DNA from: an uncultured Selenomonadales bacterium
Lineage (GTDB): Bacteria; Bacillota_C; Negativicutes; Selenomonadales; Selenomonadaceae
DNA: 6,971 nucleotides
Reading direction: 5' to 3'
NCBI GenBank assembly: GCA_937916025.1
Contig: CALGGX010000031.1
Span: forward strand, 1 to 6,971
Under the pieces are notes generated by a model, which searched no databases, was not told the DNA's origin, and saw only the letters and a program-made list of their open reading frames with translations. Position numbers and translations under genes: made by a program. Positions 1-6,580 of this stretch are shown here, one piece after another; the stretch's first letter is position 1, and every line of letters begins with the position of its first letter.

Positions 1-1
1 T

Positions 2-247
2 GATGTCGAGTCGACATACAAGTTCACGAAGCAGAATAATGATCTCGAATCGGCATTGATCTCGACGAACTTTCAATTGCCGAGTGAGGAGTATTGGTTT
101 GAGCAGGATTCGGCGATATCGAATGACGAGCTCGGCGAGATTATCTCGACGGACGCTCCGATCGATCTGAATTTCGACGATGTATCGGATACGTTCAAGC
201 CGAAGCTCGAACTCGCAACTTCCGCGCGGCATTGGTCGAAAAAGTAA
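2..247 (+). CDS. C-terminal end of an RTX-like repeat surface protein (partial, 5' end outside window)
   Basis: The frame is open from base 2 to a TAA at 245-247, so about 81 C-terminal residues are present and the true start lies left of the window. TTG or ATC codons inside the frame are not credible starts. From base 74 onward the 57-residue tail (QLPSEEYWFEQD ... PIDLNFDDVS ... TFKPKLEL ... SARHWSKK) aligns without gaps to the C-terminus of the next gene, with 38 of 57 residues identical. This marks the protein as a paralogue of the 1217-residue protein, although none of its repeat region is visible here. The shared tail is acidic and aromatic at first and basic at the very end. By position it may be an uncleaved export or anchoring signal, which is inference. 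A terminator lies 22 nt downstream, so it is probably transcribed separately from the next gene. Confidence 0.85.
   Translation, partial: DVESTYKFTKQNNDLESALISTNFQLPSEEYWFEQDSAISNDELGEIISTDAPIDLNFDDVSDTFKPKLELATSARHWSKK
74..247 (+). repeat. Conserved 57-residue C-terminal tail, copy 1
   Basis: This stretch encodes a tail of the same length as 3845-4018, from Gln-Leu-Pro to the stop codon, with no insertion or deletion between the copies. The best conserved parts are EYWFEQD, PIDLNFDDVS, TFKPKLEL and SARH. The DNA around the LNFDDVS and FKPKLEL segments is also very similar, which points to gene duplication or gene conversion. Confidence 0.85.
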
Positions 248-269
248 GCATCAATCGATCGGACTTTTT

Positions 270-300
270 AATCATCGAGAGAAGTCTCGGGGATTTTTTT
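270..300 (+). terminator. Intrinsic terminator after the upstream paralogue
   Basis: The hairpin has arms AATC-A-TCGAGA (270-280) and TCTCGG-G-GATT (285-296), a GAAG loop (281-284), one A/G mismatch and one T-G wobble. Seven T residues (294-300) follow. It starts 22 nt after the stop at 247, almost the same spacing as the terminator after the next gene, and shares its 3' arm (CTCGGGGATTTTT). Confidence 0.85.
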
Positions 301-301
301 C

Positions 302-332
302 TTGCATTTTAAATAGGGGGGCGTTGTAAAAT
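302..332 (+). promoter_or_regulatory. Possible promoter of the large RTX-like gene
   Basis: A weak -35-like TTGCAT (302-307) and a good -10-like TAAAAT (327-332) are separated by 19 nt, longer than the 17 nt optimum. The spacer contains a run of six G residues (316-321). A perfect 7-bp inverted repeat, TGTAAAA (325-331) and TTTTACA (345-351), overlaps the -10 and could be an operator, but the region is so AT-rich that chance is possible. The terminator just upstream makes a promoter in this gap likely. The exact boxes are uncertain. Confidence 0.35.
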
Positions 333-350
333 AAAAAATAAGTTTTTTAC

Positions 351-357
351 AGGAGTG
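351..357 (+). promoter_or_regulatory. Ribosome binding site of the large RTX-like gene
   Basis: AGGAGTG lies nine bases before the ATG at 365. The spacing equals that proposed for the SIR2-STAND gene and supports 365 as the start. Confidence 0.85.
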
Positions 358-364
358 ATGTAAT

Positions 365-3300
365 ATGTCGACAATCAACAACACGACGAAGAATAAAACA
401 GTGACCGGTTCGAGTTCGGCAGACTCGATCAACAATCGCGCCAAGAACGTGACGATCAACGCCGGAAAGGGCAACGATACCGTGACGAGCTACGGTGCAA
501 GTGTCTCGCTCGAAGGCGGCGCGGGTAATGATTCGCTCCGTTCGACGGGTGGCGCGAAAGTTACTCTGCATGGCGGAAAAGGCAACGACACTCTGACCGG
601 CTCGACGAGTGCGGATATTTTTCAGTTCAGGTACAACGGCGGTTCGGACGTTATAACCAATTTCGGAGCGAACGACACACTCCACATCGCGTCGGGGAGC
701 CTCAACACCTGCTATGCCGACGGCAATGATCTGATCGTCAAGGCAAAGAGTGGCAGTACGACCGGTACGATGCGCTTGAAGAATGCGGCGGCGAGTTCGA
801 TCAAACTGAAGGTTGGCACCGGCAAGGTGCAGACAATTAAATTCATCAACAAACTCTCGAACTCTACGGCGAAAAAATTGGTGAGCGGCTCGGGTGCGTG
901 CGATTCGATCAAAAATACGGGAGCGAGTGTGACTATCAACGGCGGTAACAGCGACGACACGATCACAACCAAGGGCAATTCTGTATCGGTGTTCGGCGGA
1001 GCAGGAAACGACTCAATCCGTTCGACCGGCGGCACGAAAGTCACTCTTCATGGCGGCGCAGGCAATGATACGTTGACCGGCTCGTCGAAGGGGGGAGTGT
1101 TTCAGTTCCGCGCGGACGGCGGCGACGATGTCATTACCAACTTCGGCGCGAATGATACATTACACATTGCATCGGGGAGTCTCAACACGTATTACGTTGA
1201 CGGCGACGATTTCATTATCGAAGCGAAGAACTCGAAGAAGTCGGGCACGGTGCGATTGAAGAATGCCGCGCATGATCAGATCAAAGTCAAGGTCGGTACC
1301 GGCAAATTGCAGACGATCGATGTCGTCAACGTCATTTATGAATATGGCGGCGATACAATATTGAGCGGTACAAGCGGCAGAGATTCGATTTACGTCACGG
1401 AAGGATGGCACGCCACAATTGATGCAGGAAACGGCGATGATACGATTATTAACCACCTCGGTTGGACGTCGATCAATGCGGGCACCGGCAATGATTACGT
1501 TGAAAATCCCTCTAGCTATTATCATTATTACAACGATGAAGATCATATGACGACGATTGACGGTGGAGCAGGCAACGATACGATTTTGAGTGGCAATATC
1601 TACGTCATAATCAACGATGAAGCAGGCAATAATTTGATTTCCGGAGGCGAAACTGTCAATACAGGCTCCGGCAATGATACCATTTCAAGCCCGTGGGCGG
1701 TGATCAACGCCGGCGATGGCAATAATGTTGTCGATGGTGGTTGGAGCATCACCACCGGCAAAGGCAATGATACTATCAATTCCGGCGGCTCAACAGTCAG
1801 AAGCGGTGCAGGCAACGATCGGATTACGATTAATACCGGTCTGGTTTACGCTGAAGGCGGCAATGATTACATCAGCATGGGGGAAGGTACTGCGCACGGC
1901 GGCAAAGGCAACGACACATTGATAACCTCTTCATATCATAAAAATGTTTTCCAATATGCCAACGGCGACGGCAATGATCGGATAATCAACTACTATATCA
2001 GCACCAAACAATACAATACGAGCACTACAATCCATCTGCTCTCTGGCACGATCGACAATGTCATTTCCGACGGCGACGATGTCACTCTCAAGATCGGAAC
2101 AGGCTCTATTGTCCTCGAAGAGGCTCACGCTCAGCCGATTCAAATTATGGACTCGAACGACAACTTGTCAACGATCTACGGTCACAACGCCGGAGAGGAA
2201 TTCAACAATACGCTTGACAACGTTTCGATTACAGGCTCCGATGGCGACGATACGATCACATCAAGCGGCTCGAACGTGACCATCGACGGCGGCAAAGGAC
2301 ATGACACGATCGATTCGTACGGCGACGACGCAGTCATTTACGCCAATAACGGAGTGAATCGTGTCAATTCTTACGGCGATAATGCGCTCATATATGGCGG
2401 CACCGGCACATTGAAACTTCAAGTTAACGGCAACAATTCAACGGTTGTCAGTAAGCAAGGAAGCAATATTATTGTAGCCGAGGCTTCAAATTCTAAAATC
2501 GATTGCGGCGAAGAAGGCGACGGCATTTATCTCGAATATACAAACAACACCACAGTCAATGCCGAAGGTAATGACGATGTTCTCTGGGTTTTGGACAGTA
2601 AAAATGCGATTCTCAACTGCGGCAATGGTGATGATCAAATATATGCATACGACAGTAATAATATAACTGTACTCGGAGGTAGTGGCAACGATATTTTAAT
2701 CGAAGATGGCATGTATAATTACTATTTCCTGCTCGACGGTGGAGACGGTGACGATATCATTTACGGCGATAATATTCCTCAATCGACGATACGCGGCGGC
2801 GCGGGCAATGACACTATCTCTTACGCGGGAGGTACATCGTTTTTGTCTGTTGGCGGTGGCAGTGGTCTCGTAACTGTTGAAGGCACCGGCAGCATTCTGC
2901 TGTATGCGAGCGGAGACGGCGACGACCTTATTCAAATTCCGAGCTACGAAGACGGAATGATCTACATCAGTCTGACGTCCGGCTCACTCGATCAAGTTAT
3001 CAACTTAAAATTCGATCGCGTATTGAAGATCGGCAACGGCTCAATGAAAATCACAGATGGGCGAACCCATGCGATCAGTGTTACCGATTCCGAAGGCAAC
3101 AATACGATCATTAATCCCGATGATGCCGTCAAGCTCATTTCCAACTCTGACAGCAATGTCACTCTCGAAGGCGGTAATGATACCGACAGAATAGGCACAA
3201 GTGGTTCAAATGTACTGGTTCGTGCATTAAAAGGGGATGATTATTTATGGTGCGACGGTGAGTACATTACGATTGACAGTGGCGCGGGCAATGATTCAAT

Positions 3301-4018
3301 CGAAAGCAGAGGCTCGTATAATTCGATCAACGGAGGTGCGGGCAATGATGACATAGTAAATTGGGCTTCGCTGACGGCGGTCGAGGCGGGCAACGGCAAC
3401 GATTCTATCACAAATACGTATTACAGCAGATATGTTACGATCGATGGCGGTGCAGGCAACGATTCGATCATGAATTGGGGGCTTGAGGCAGAGATTTATG
3501 CCGGCACCGGAAACGACTATATCCAACGCACTCGAAGATCGGCGACAATCAACGGCGGACGCGGCAATGACACGATCGCGTTTGAAGACGACAGTACGCT
3601 CAATGTCGGCTCCTGCTTGTATCAATATGCGAACGGCGACGGCGATGATGTGATCATCAATTACTTCGCGAATGACATAATTCAACTTACGTCGGGCTCG
3701 ATTAAAAGCTCAAGCGTCAGCGGCAATGATGTGATTCTTCGCATTGGCAAGGGCTCGATCACGCTCAAAAATGCAAAAGAAACGCCGGTTCAAGTAATTA
3801 ATGCGGACGGTACGAGCGCGACTCTCAATTCCGGTTCGAGCGCGCAACTTCCAATCGACGAGTACTGGTTCGAGCAAGACGATCCGATCGCCGAATCGCC
3901 GCTTGATCAAATCCTCGCGCCGGACACACCGATCGATCTGAATTTCGACGACGTATCGGCGACATTCAAGCCGAAGCTCGAGCTCGTCAGCTCCGCGCGG
4001 CATCGACAGAAAAAATGA
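365..4018 (+). CDS. Large RTX-like calcium-binding repeat protein, probably exported (1217 aa)
   Basis: The gene starts at ATG 365 behind a strong AGGAG and ends at TGA 4016-4018. There is no cleavable N-terminal signal peptide or membrane segment. After about 12 Asn/Thr-rich residues come five modules (about residues 13-172, 173-332, 333-621, 622-924 and 925-1157). Each has glycine- and Asp/Asn-rich nonapeptide-type repeats (GGAGNDSI, GGKGNDTL, GNGDDTI) and then a cassette of about 65-75 residues of the form FQYANGDGND.I.N...IxLxSGS...DGNDVxLKIGxGSIxLKNA. GGxGxDx(U)x repeats bind Ca2+ in a parallel beta-roll in RTX proteins, so folding outside the cell on calcium binding is expected. RTX proteins usually leave by type I secretion using an uncleaved C-terminal signal; the conserved last 57 residues are the natural candidate, though their basic SARHRQKK end is not a classic signal. 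There is no enzymatic domain, so adhesin, S-layer-like or biofilm matrix roles are all possible. Six cysteines (residues 116, 179, 714, 752, 963, 1084) are unusual for an RTX protein. Confidence 0.85.
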   Translation: MSTINNTTKNKTVTGSSSADSINNRAKNVTINAGKGNDTVTSYGASVSLEGGAGNDSLRSTGGAKVTLHGGKGNDTLTGSTSADIFQFRYNGGSDVITNFGANDTLHIASGSLNTCYADGNDLIVKAKSGSTTGTMRLKNAAASSIKLKVGTGKVQTIKFINKLSNSTAKKLVSGSGACDSIKNTGASVTINGGNSDDTITTKGNSVSVFGGAGNDSIRSTGGTKVTLHGGAGNDTLTGSSKGGVFQFRADGGDDVITNFGANDTLHIASGSLNTYYVDGDDFIIEAKNSKKSGTVRLKNAAHDQIKVKVGTGKLQTIDVVNVIYEYGGDTILSGTSGRDSIYVTEGWHATIDAGNGDDTIINHLGWTSINAGTGNDYVENPSSYYHYYNDEDHMTTIDGGAGNDTILSGNIYVIINDEAGNNLISGGETVNTGSGNDTISSPWAVINAGDGNNVVDGGWSITTGKGNDTINSGGSTVRSGAGNDRITINTGLVYAEGGNDYISMGEGTAHGGKGNDTLITSSYHKNVFQYANGDGNDRIINYYISTKQYNTSTTIHLLSGTIDNVISDGDDVTLKIGTGSIVLEEAHAQPIQIMDSNDNLSTIYGHNAGEEFNNTLDNVSITGSDGDDTITSSGSNVTIDGGKGHDTIDSYGDDAVIYANNGVNRVNSYGDNALIYGGTGTLKLQVNGNNSTVVSKQGSNIIVAEASNSKIDCGEEGDGIYLEYTNNTTVNAEGNDDVLWVLDSKNAILNCGNGDDQIYAYDSNNITVLGGSGNDILIEDGMYNYYFLLDGGDGDDIIYGDNIPQSTIRGGAGNDTISYAGGTSFLSVGGGSGLVTVEGTGSILLYASGDGDDLIQIPSYEDGMIYISLTSGSLDQVINLKFDRVLKIGNGSMKITDGRTHAISVTDSEGNNTIINPDDAVKLISNSDSNVTLEGGNDTDRIGTSGSNVLVRALKGDDYLWCDGEYITIDSGAGNDSIESRGSYNSINGGAGNDDIVNWASLTAVEAGNGNDSITNTYYSRYVTIDGGAGNDSIMNWGLEAEIYAGTGNDYIQRTRRSATINGGRGNDTIAFEDDSTLNVGSCLYQYANGDGDDVIINYFANDIIQLTSGSIKSSSVSGNDVILRIGKGSITLKNAKETPVQVINADGTSATLNSGSSAQLPIDEYWFEQDDPIAESPLDQILAPDTPIDLNFDDVSATFKPKLELVSSARHRQKK
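401..1360 (+). repeat. Tandem duplication of a 480-bp (160-residue) module
   Basis: Units 401-880 and 881-1360 align with a constant 480-bp offset and no indels. VTGSSSADSI pairs with VSGSGACDSI, GGAGNDSLRSTGG with GGAGNDSIRSTGG, and ITNFGANDTLHIASGSLNT is identical in both. By my count about 100 of 160 residues are identical, strongest in the middle and absent in the last ten. The third module begins at 1361 (LSGTSGRDSI), again in register. This is in-frame expansion of a surface protein by module duplication. Confidence 0.9.
1361..3841 (+). repeat. Divergent modules 3-5, each ending in the same cassette
   Basis: Three longer modules start near 1361, 2228 (ITGSDGDDTI) and 3137 (ISNSDSNVTL). 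Their terminal cassettes start near 1949 (FQYANGDGND), 2900 (LLYASGDGDD) and 3617 (LYQYANGDGDD) and run about 190-200 bp. They match the cassettes at about 620 and 1100 in modules 1 and 2. The repeat blocks differ in length (about 289, 303 and 233 residues per whole module). Module 4 has the most degenerate calcium motifs, for example in residues 670-720, where several Asp positions are missing. Confidence 0.8.
3845..4018 (+). repeat. Conserved 57-residue C-terminal tail, copy 2
   Basis: This is the counterpart of 74-247, the same length and 38/57 identical in protein. It follows the last cassette directly and forms residues 1161-1217 of the large protein. A tail kept in two neighbouring repeat proteins suggests a shared function in export, assembly or anchoring. 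Confidence 0.85.
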
Positions 4019-4039
4019 TCCGTAATTGAAACGCAACAC

Positions 4040-4073
4040 AATCCTCGGGCTTCGGCTCGGGGATTTTTCTTTT
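4040..4073 (+). terminator. Strong intrinsic terminator after the large RTX-like gene
   Basis: An 11-bp stem, AATCCTCGGGC (4040-4050) with GCTCGGGGATT (4055-4065), has no mismatches and only two G-T wobbles. It is closed by a stable TTCG tetraloop (4051-4054). The T tract TTTTTCTTTT (4064-4073) follows. The hairpin begins 21 nt past the stop codon and separates the surface protein gene from the SIR2-STAND gene. Confidence 0.92.
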
Positions 4074-4089
4074 AATTTATTGCAATTTG

Positions 4090-4100
4090 TGTTATACAAT
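4090..4100 (+). promoter_or_regulatory. Possible promoter (-10 region) of the SIR2-STAND gene
   Basis: TGT-TATACA (4090-4098) fits an extended -10, and the overlapping TACAAT (4095-4100) fits a -10 with one mismatch. No convincing -35 is seen; the region at the expected distance is the T/A-rich end of the terminator. Transcription from here would leave a leader of only about 20 nt. The terminator upstream argues that the gene needs its own promoter. Confidence 0.4.
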
Positions 4101-4107
4101 CATTTGT

Positions 4108-4114
4108 AGAGGTG
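4108..4114 (+). promoter_or_regulatory. Ribosome binding site deciding the start of the SIR2-STAND gene
   Basis: AGAGGTG sits nine bases before ATG 4124. The in-frame GTG at 4112 lies inside this Shine-Dalgarno sequence and so cannot be served by it. The start is therefore placed at 4124. Confidence 0.8.
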
Positions 4115-4123
4115 AAACATGAT

Positions 4124-6580
4124 ATGGACGAGCAATTGAAAGAAGCAGTACATGCAGCTTTGGACGGCGAAGCAATTTTGTTTTTGGGAGCAGGATTTTC
4201 AATCGGCGGAATTAATAAAAGCGGCAAACCAATGTTGAATGCCGCCGATTTATCGAAAGAAATGTGCCGCGTCTTGAAGTTGGAGGAAAGTCCCGATATT
4301 GCCGTCGTTTCCGAACGCTTCATCAACGATCCGAAATGCGGTAAAGGCATCGACGCACTTATCGATTTTCTGAAATCACAACTCATTTGCATTCAAACTT
4401 CCGAGGTGCAGGACGTAATTCTCAGTGTTCCATGGCAACGAATTTACACCACGAATTATGACAACGTCGTCGAGGTCTCTTCCAAAAAACAAAAAATTCG
4501 TCGGCGATCGCTCACGGTATCCGGCTCCGTCACCGATTTCAAAGACATCGAAAGTGCCATAGTTCATATGAACGGCTACATCGTTAATCTTACGTCGAAA
4601 AAGTTTTTCAATGAGTTCAAAATTACCGAAGACAATTACCTCAACGTCGATTTTATGGATTCGCCGTGGGGCAGGCAATTCGAACACGACATAAATTACT
4701 GCCGAAATATTTTCTTCATCGGCTATTCGATGCGCTACGATTTGGATCTCCAGAAAGTCATGTACAATCGCATTCGGGATAAATCAATCTTCATAGATCG
4801 AAAACAGCTTGACGGCAATCAGGAATATCGGCTGAATAAATGGGGGCAGCTGTACAAAATCGAAGCCGAAGGTTTTGCGGAGACAATCAAACAAATTCGC
4901 ACCGAGTATATTCCGAAACCGCCGAAGCGCGAGCTTATGAGTTTGACTGAAATCAATCCGAGTGATTACATTCCGAAAACAATCAAAGCTGCCGAAGTGC
5001 TTGATCTGCTGACGTTCGGCAAATACGATCGATTGTGGTTTCGGACGTCGGACGAATTCTTCTTGAAACGCGAAGAGCACATCGAAAACATTATCCGCAA
5101 TTTCGACACACATAACATTTGCCTCGTCCATGCCGATCTCGGCAACGGCAAAACAGTTTTTCTCGATTGTTTGATCAGTCGGTTGATCGAAGAGAACGAT
5201 GTTTTCATTCCGAAAAACGATGAGCACATTGCCGATGATCTTCGCGAACTCGGTAAACGCGTCGAAGCTCGACAAGTAATCGTGCTCGACAATTACGAAC
5301 AACATATGAATTTTTTCCGAGAATACGCCGATGCGCCATTTCCAAACATAAAAATCGTCGCCGCCTGCCGATCATCATTAAATATTTTGTTACTCGATCA
5401 AATCCAATCGAAATATCGGCTCGACAGCAAGCAAATTTTCCTCGAAAACGTCAACGAACTTGGCGATTCCGAATGCGCGCGTCTGATAAAATTAATGAAT
5501 CATTATCAACTCTGGGGACGCCATGCAAATTTATCCGGCGGCAAAAAGATCAGGCTGGTCAAAGACGATTATCACAGCCGATTGTCGGAAGTATTTTACA
5601 TGTTGCTTGACTCGCAATCGATCAAAAGCAAATTGAAGCAGCTGTTCGACAAACTTGAAGACGAAGTGCTGAAGAAATACGTCTTTGCGCTTTCGGTGTG
5701 TGAGATATGCCATTTCGAGTTGCAGACGTATGAAATCTGCCGACTGATAAACATTGCGCCGTCCGCAATCGAATCGTTGACTTACGATCGCGAATTGAGA
5801 AGCATGTTTGACAATGCAAGGTTTCGTTCCGCCATTTTTGCGCAGTATACAATCCGAACGCTCGACAATAAGTCCGAATTGCTGAATGTCATCAAGCAAA
5901 TGTATCGTCGGTCGATGCCGGAGCATGGAAAGAAGTATTTCATGTTGCGCCGAACTTTGACCTCGCGAACTTCACTTCTGCCGATTTTCAATAACAGTTA
6001 CGACGAGCAGTCGCTTTACGATTACTACGATTCCATTCGAGAATACGCCAAAGGCAATCCGTTTTATTGGCTGCAATTTGCGATTACGGCATTGAATTTG
6101 AAGCGATACACCGACGCGAAATTGTACTTTGAAAATGCGTATTCGTATGCGGATCAACTGGAGTCTTTCGACACGTTTCAATTAGATACGCATTATGCCC
6201 GATATCTGCTCGAGGATTTGGAACTCGCTTCGGAGCCGAACTTCGCTCAGTTTTATTCGGCGCATCGAAAATTGATGGACAACAGCAACTCCAACACGCG
6301 ATTGGCATATGTTTTGAGGCATGTCGGGGTATATCGGAGAATTTATGAAAAGTACGGCGAACAATTCAGTGCAGAGCAGACGTTACGTTTTTGGGAGTGC
6401 GTCGATGAAGTCAATCGAAAATTCGAGTCATATTTCCGCGCCCTGCAACATGAGCCGCGAAACGGTGCCAATTCGGCAGATAAAAGAGCACGAAAATCAT
6501 ATCTGTTCTATCGAAATTTGCTCGAAGGCAATGACGAGTTAAAAACGCTGAACGAGTTGTATCAGGCAATCAGTTGGTAA
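4124..6580 (+). CDS. SIR2-like domain + STAND-type P-loop NTPase, probable antiphage NLR-like protein (818 aa)
   Basis: Numbering is from ATG 4124. Residues about 10-260 form a SIR2-like Rossmann domain: [10 protein letters not shown] (17-26), TTNYD (109-113) with the presumed catalytic Asn111, HMNG with His148, and FIGYSMRYD (198-206). The Asn and His sit near the catalytic pair known in the SIR2 NADase ThsA (N112/H152). Residues about 320-480 hold a P-loop NTPase: Walker A ADLGNGKT (337-344), Walker B VIVLDN (385-390) and a STAND-like AACRSS (413-418). The rest is helix-rich with a TPR-like stretch near 645-685, as expected of a sensor region; no membrane segment is seen. In related SIR2-STAND systems (Avs5-type and similar), sensing a phage component drives NTP-dependent assembly and NAD+ depletion, causing abortive infection. 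That role is inferred here. The gene stands alone behind a terminator and overlaps the end of uvrA by 11 bp tail to tail. The low similarity expected in the C-terminal region prevents naming a subtype. Confidence 0.82.
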   Translation: MDEQLKEAVHAALDGEAILFLGAGFSIGGINKSGKPMLNAADLSKEMCRVLKLEESPDIAVVSERFINDPKCGKGIDALIDFLKSQLICIQTSEVQDVILSVPWQRIYTTNYDNVVEVSSKKQKIRRRSLTVSGSVTDFKDIESAIVHMNGYIVNLTSKKFFNEFKITEDNYLNVDFMDSPWGRQFEHDINYCRNIFFIGYSMRYDLDLQKVMYNRIRDKSIFIDRKQLDGNQEYRLNKWGQLYKIEAEGFAETIKQIRTEYIPKPPKRELMSLTEINPSDYIPKTIKAAEVLDLLTFGKYDRLWFRTSDEFFLKREEHIENIIRNFDTHNICLVHADLGNGKTVFLDCLISRLIEENDVFIPKNDEHIADDLRELGKRVEARQVIVLDNYEQHMNFFREYADAPFPNIKIVAACRSSLNILLLDQIQSKYRLDSKQIFLENVNELGDSECARLIKLMNHYQLWGRHANLSGGKKIRLVKDDYHSRLSEVFYMLLDSQSIKSKLKQLFDKLEDEVLKKYVFALSVCEICHFELQTYEICRLINIAPSAIESLTYDRELRSMFDNARFRSAIFAQYTIRTLDNKSELLNVIKQMYRRSMPEHGKKYFMLRRTLTSRTSLLPIFNNSYDEQSLYDYYDSIREYAKGNPFYWLQFAITALNLKRYTDAKLYFENAYSYADQLESFDTFQLDTHYARYLLEDLELASEPNFAQFYSAHRKLMDNSNSNTRLAYVLRHVGVYRRIYEKYGEQFSAEQTLRFWECVDEVNRKFESYFRALQHEPRNGANSADKRARKSYLFYRNLLEGNDELKTLNELYQAISW

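Noticed and set aside
401..4018. Dense short periodic repeats that could suggest a CRISPR or satellite array
   Set aside because: The period is about 54-57 bp with in-frame drift and coding-type substitutions; it encodes GGxGND protein repeats, with no identical repeats separated by unique spacers.
3296..4099. Two 129-residue minus-strand open frames over the end of the RTX-like gene
   Set aside because: They mirror the regular GGxGND codons of the plus strand, giving repeated IVA-type peptides, and one runs through the intrinsic terminator. They are shadows.
4019..4123. Possible mobile element boundary or attachment site before the SIR2-STAND gene
   Set aside because: I found no matching direct repeat at the other side of the gene, no tRNA, and no integrase or transposase sequence in the window.
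4784..5305. 173-residue open frame on the minus strand inside the SIR2-STAND gene
   Set aside because: It lies wholly antisense to a gene with clear domains, has no ribosome binding site or recognisable motif, and its composition is that of a complementary-strand shadow.
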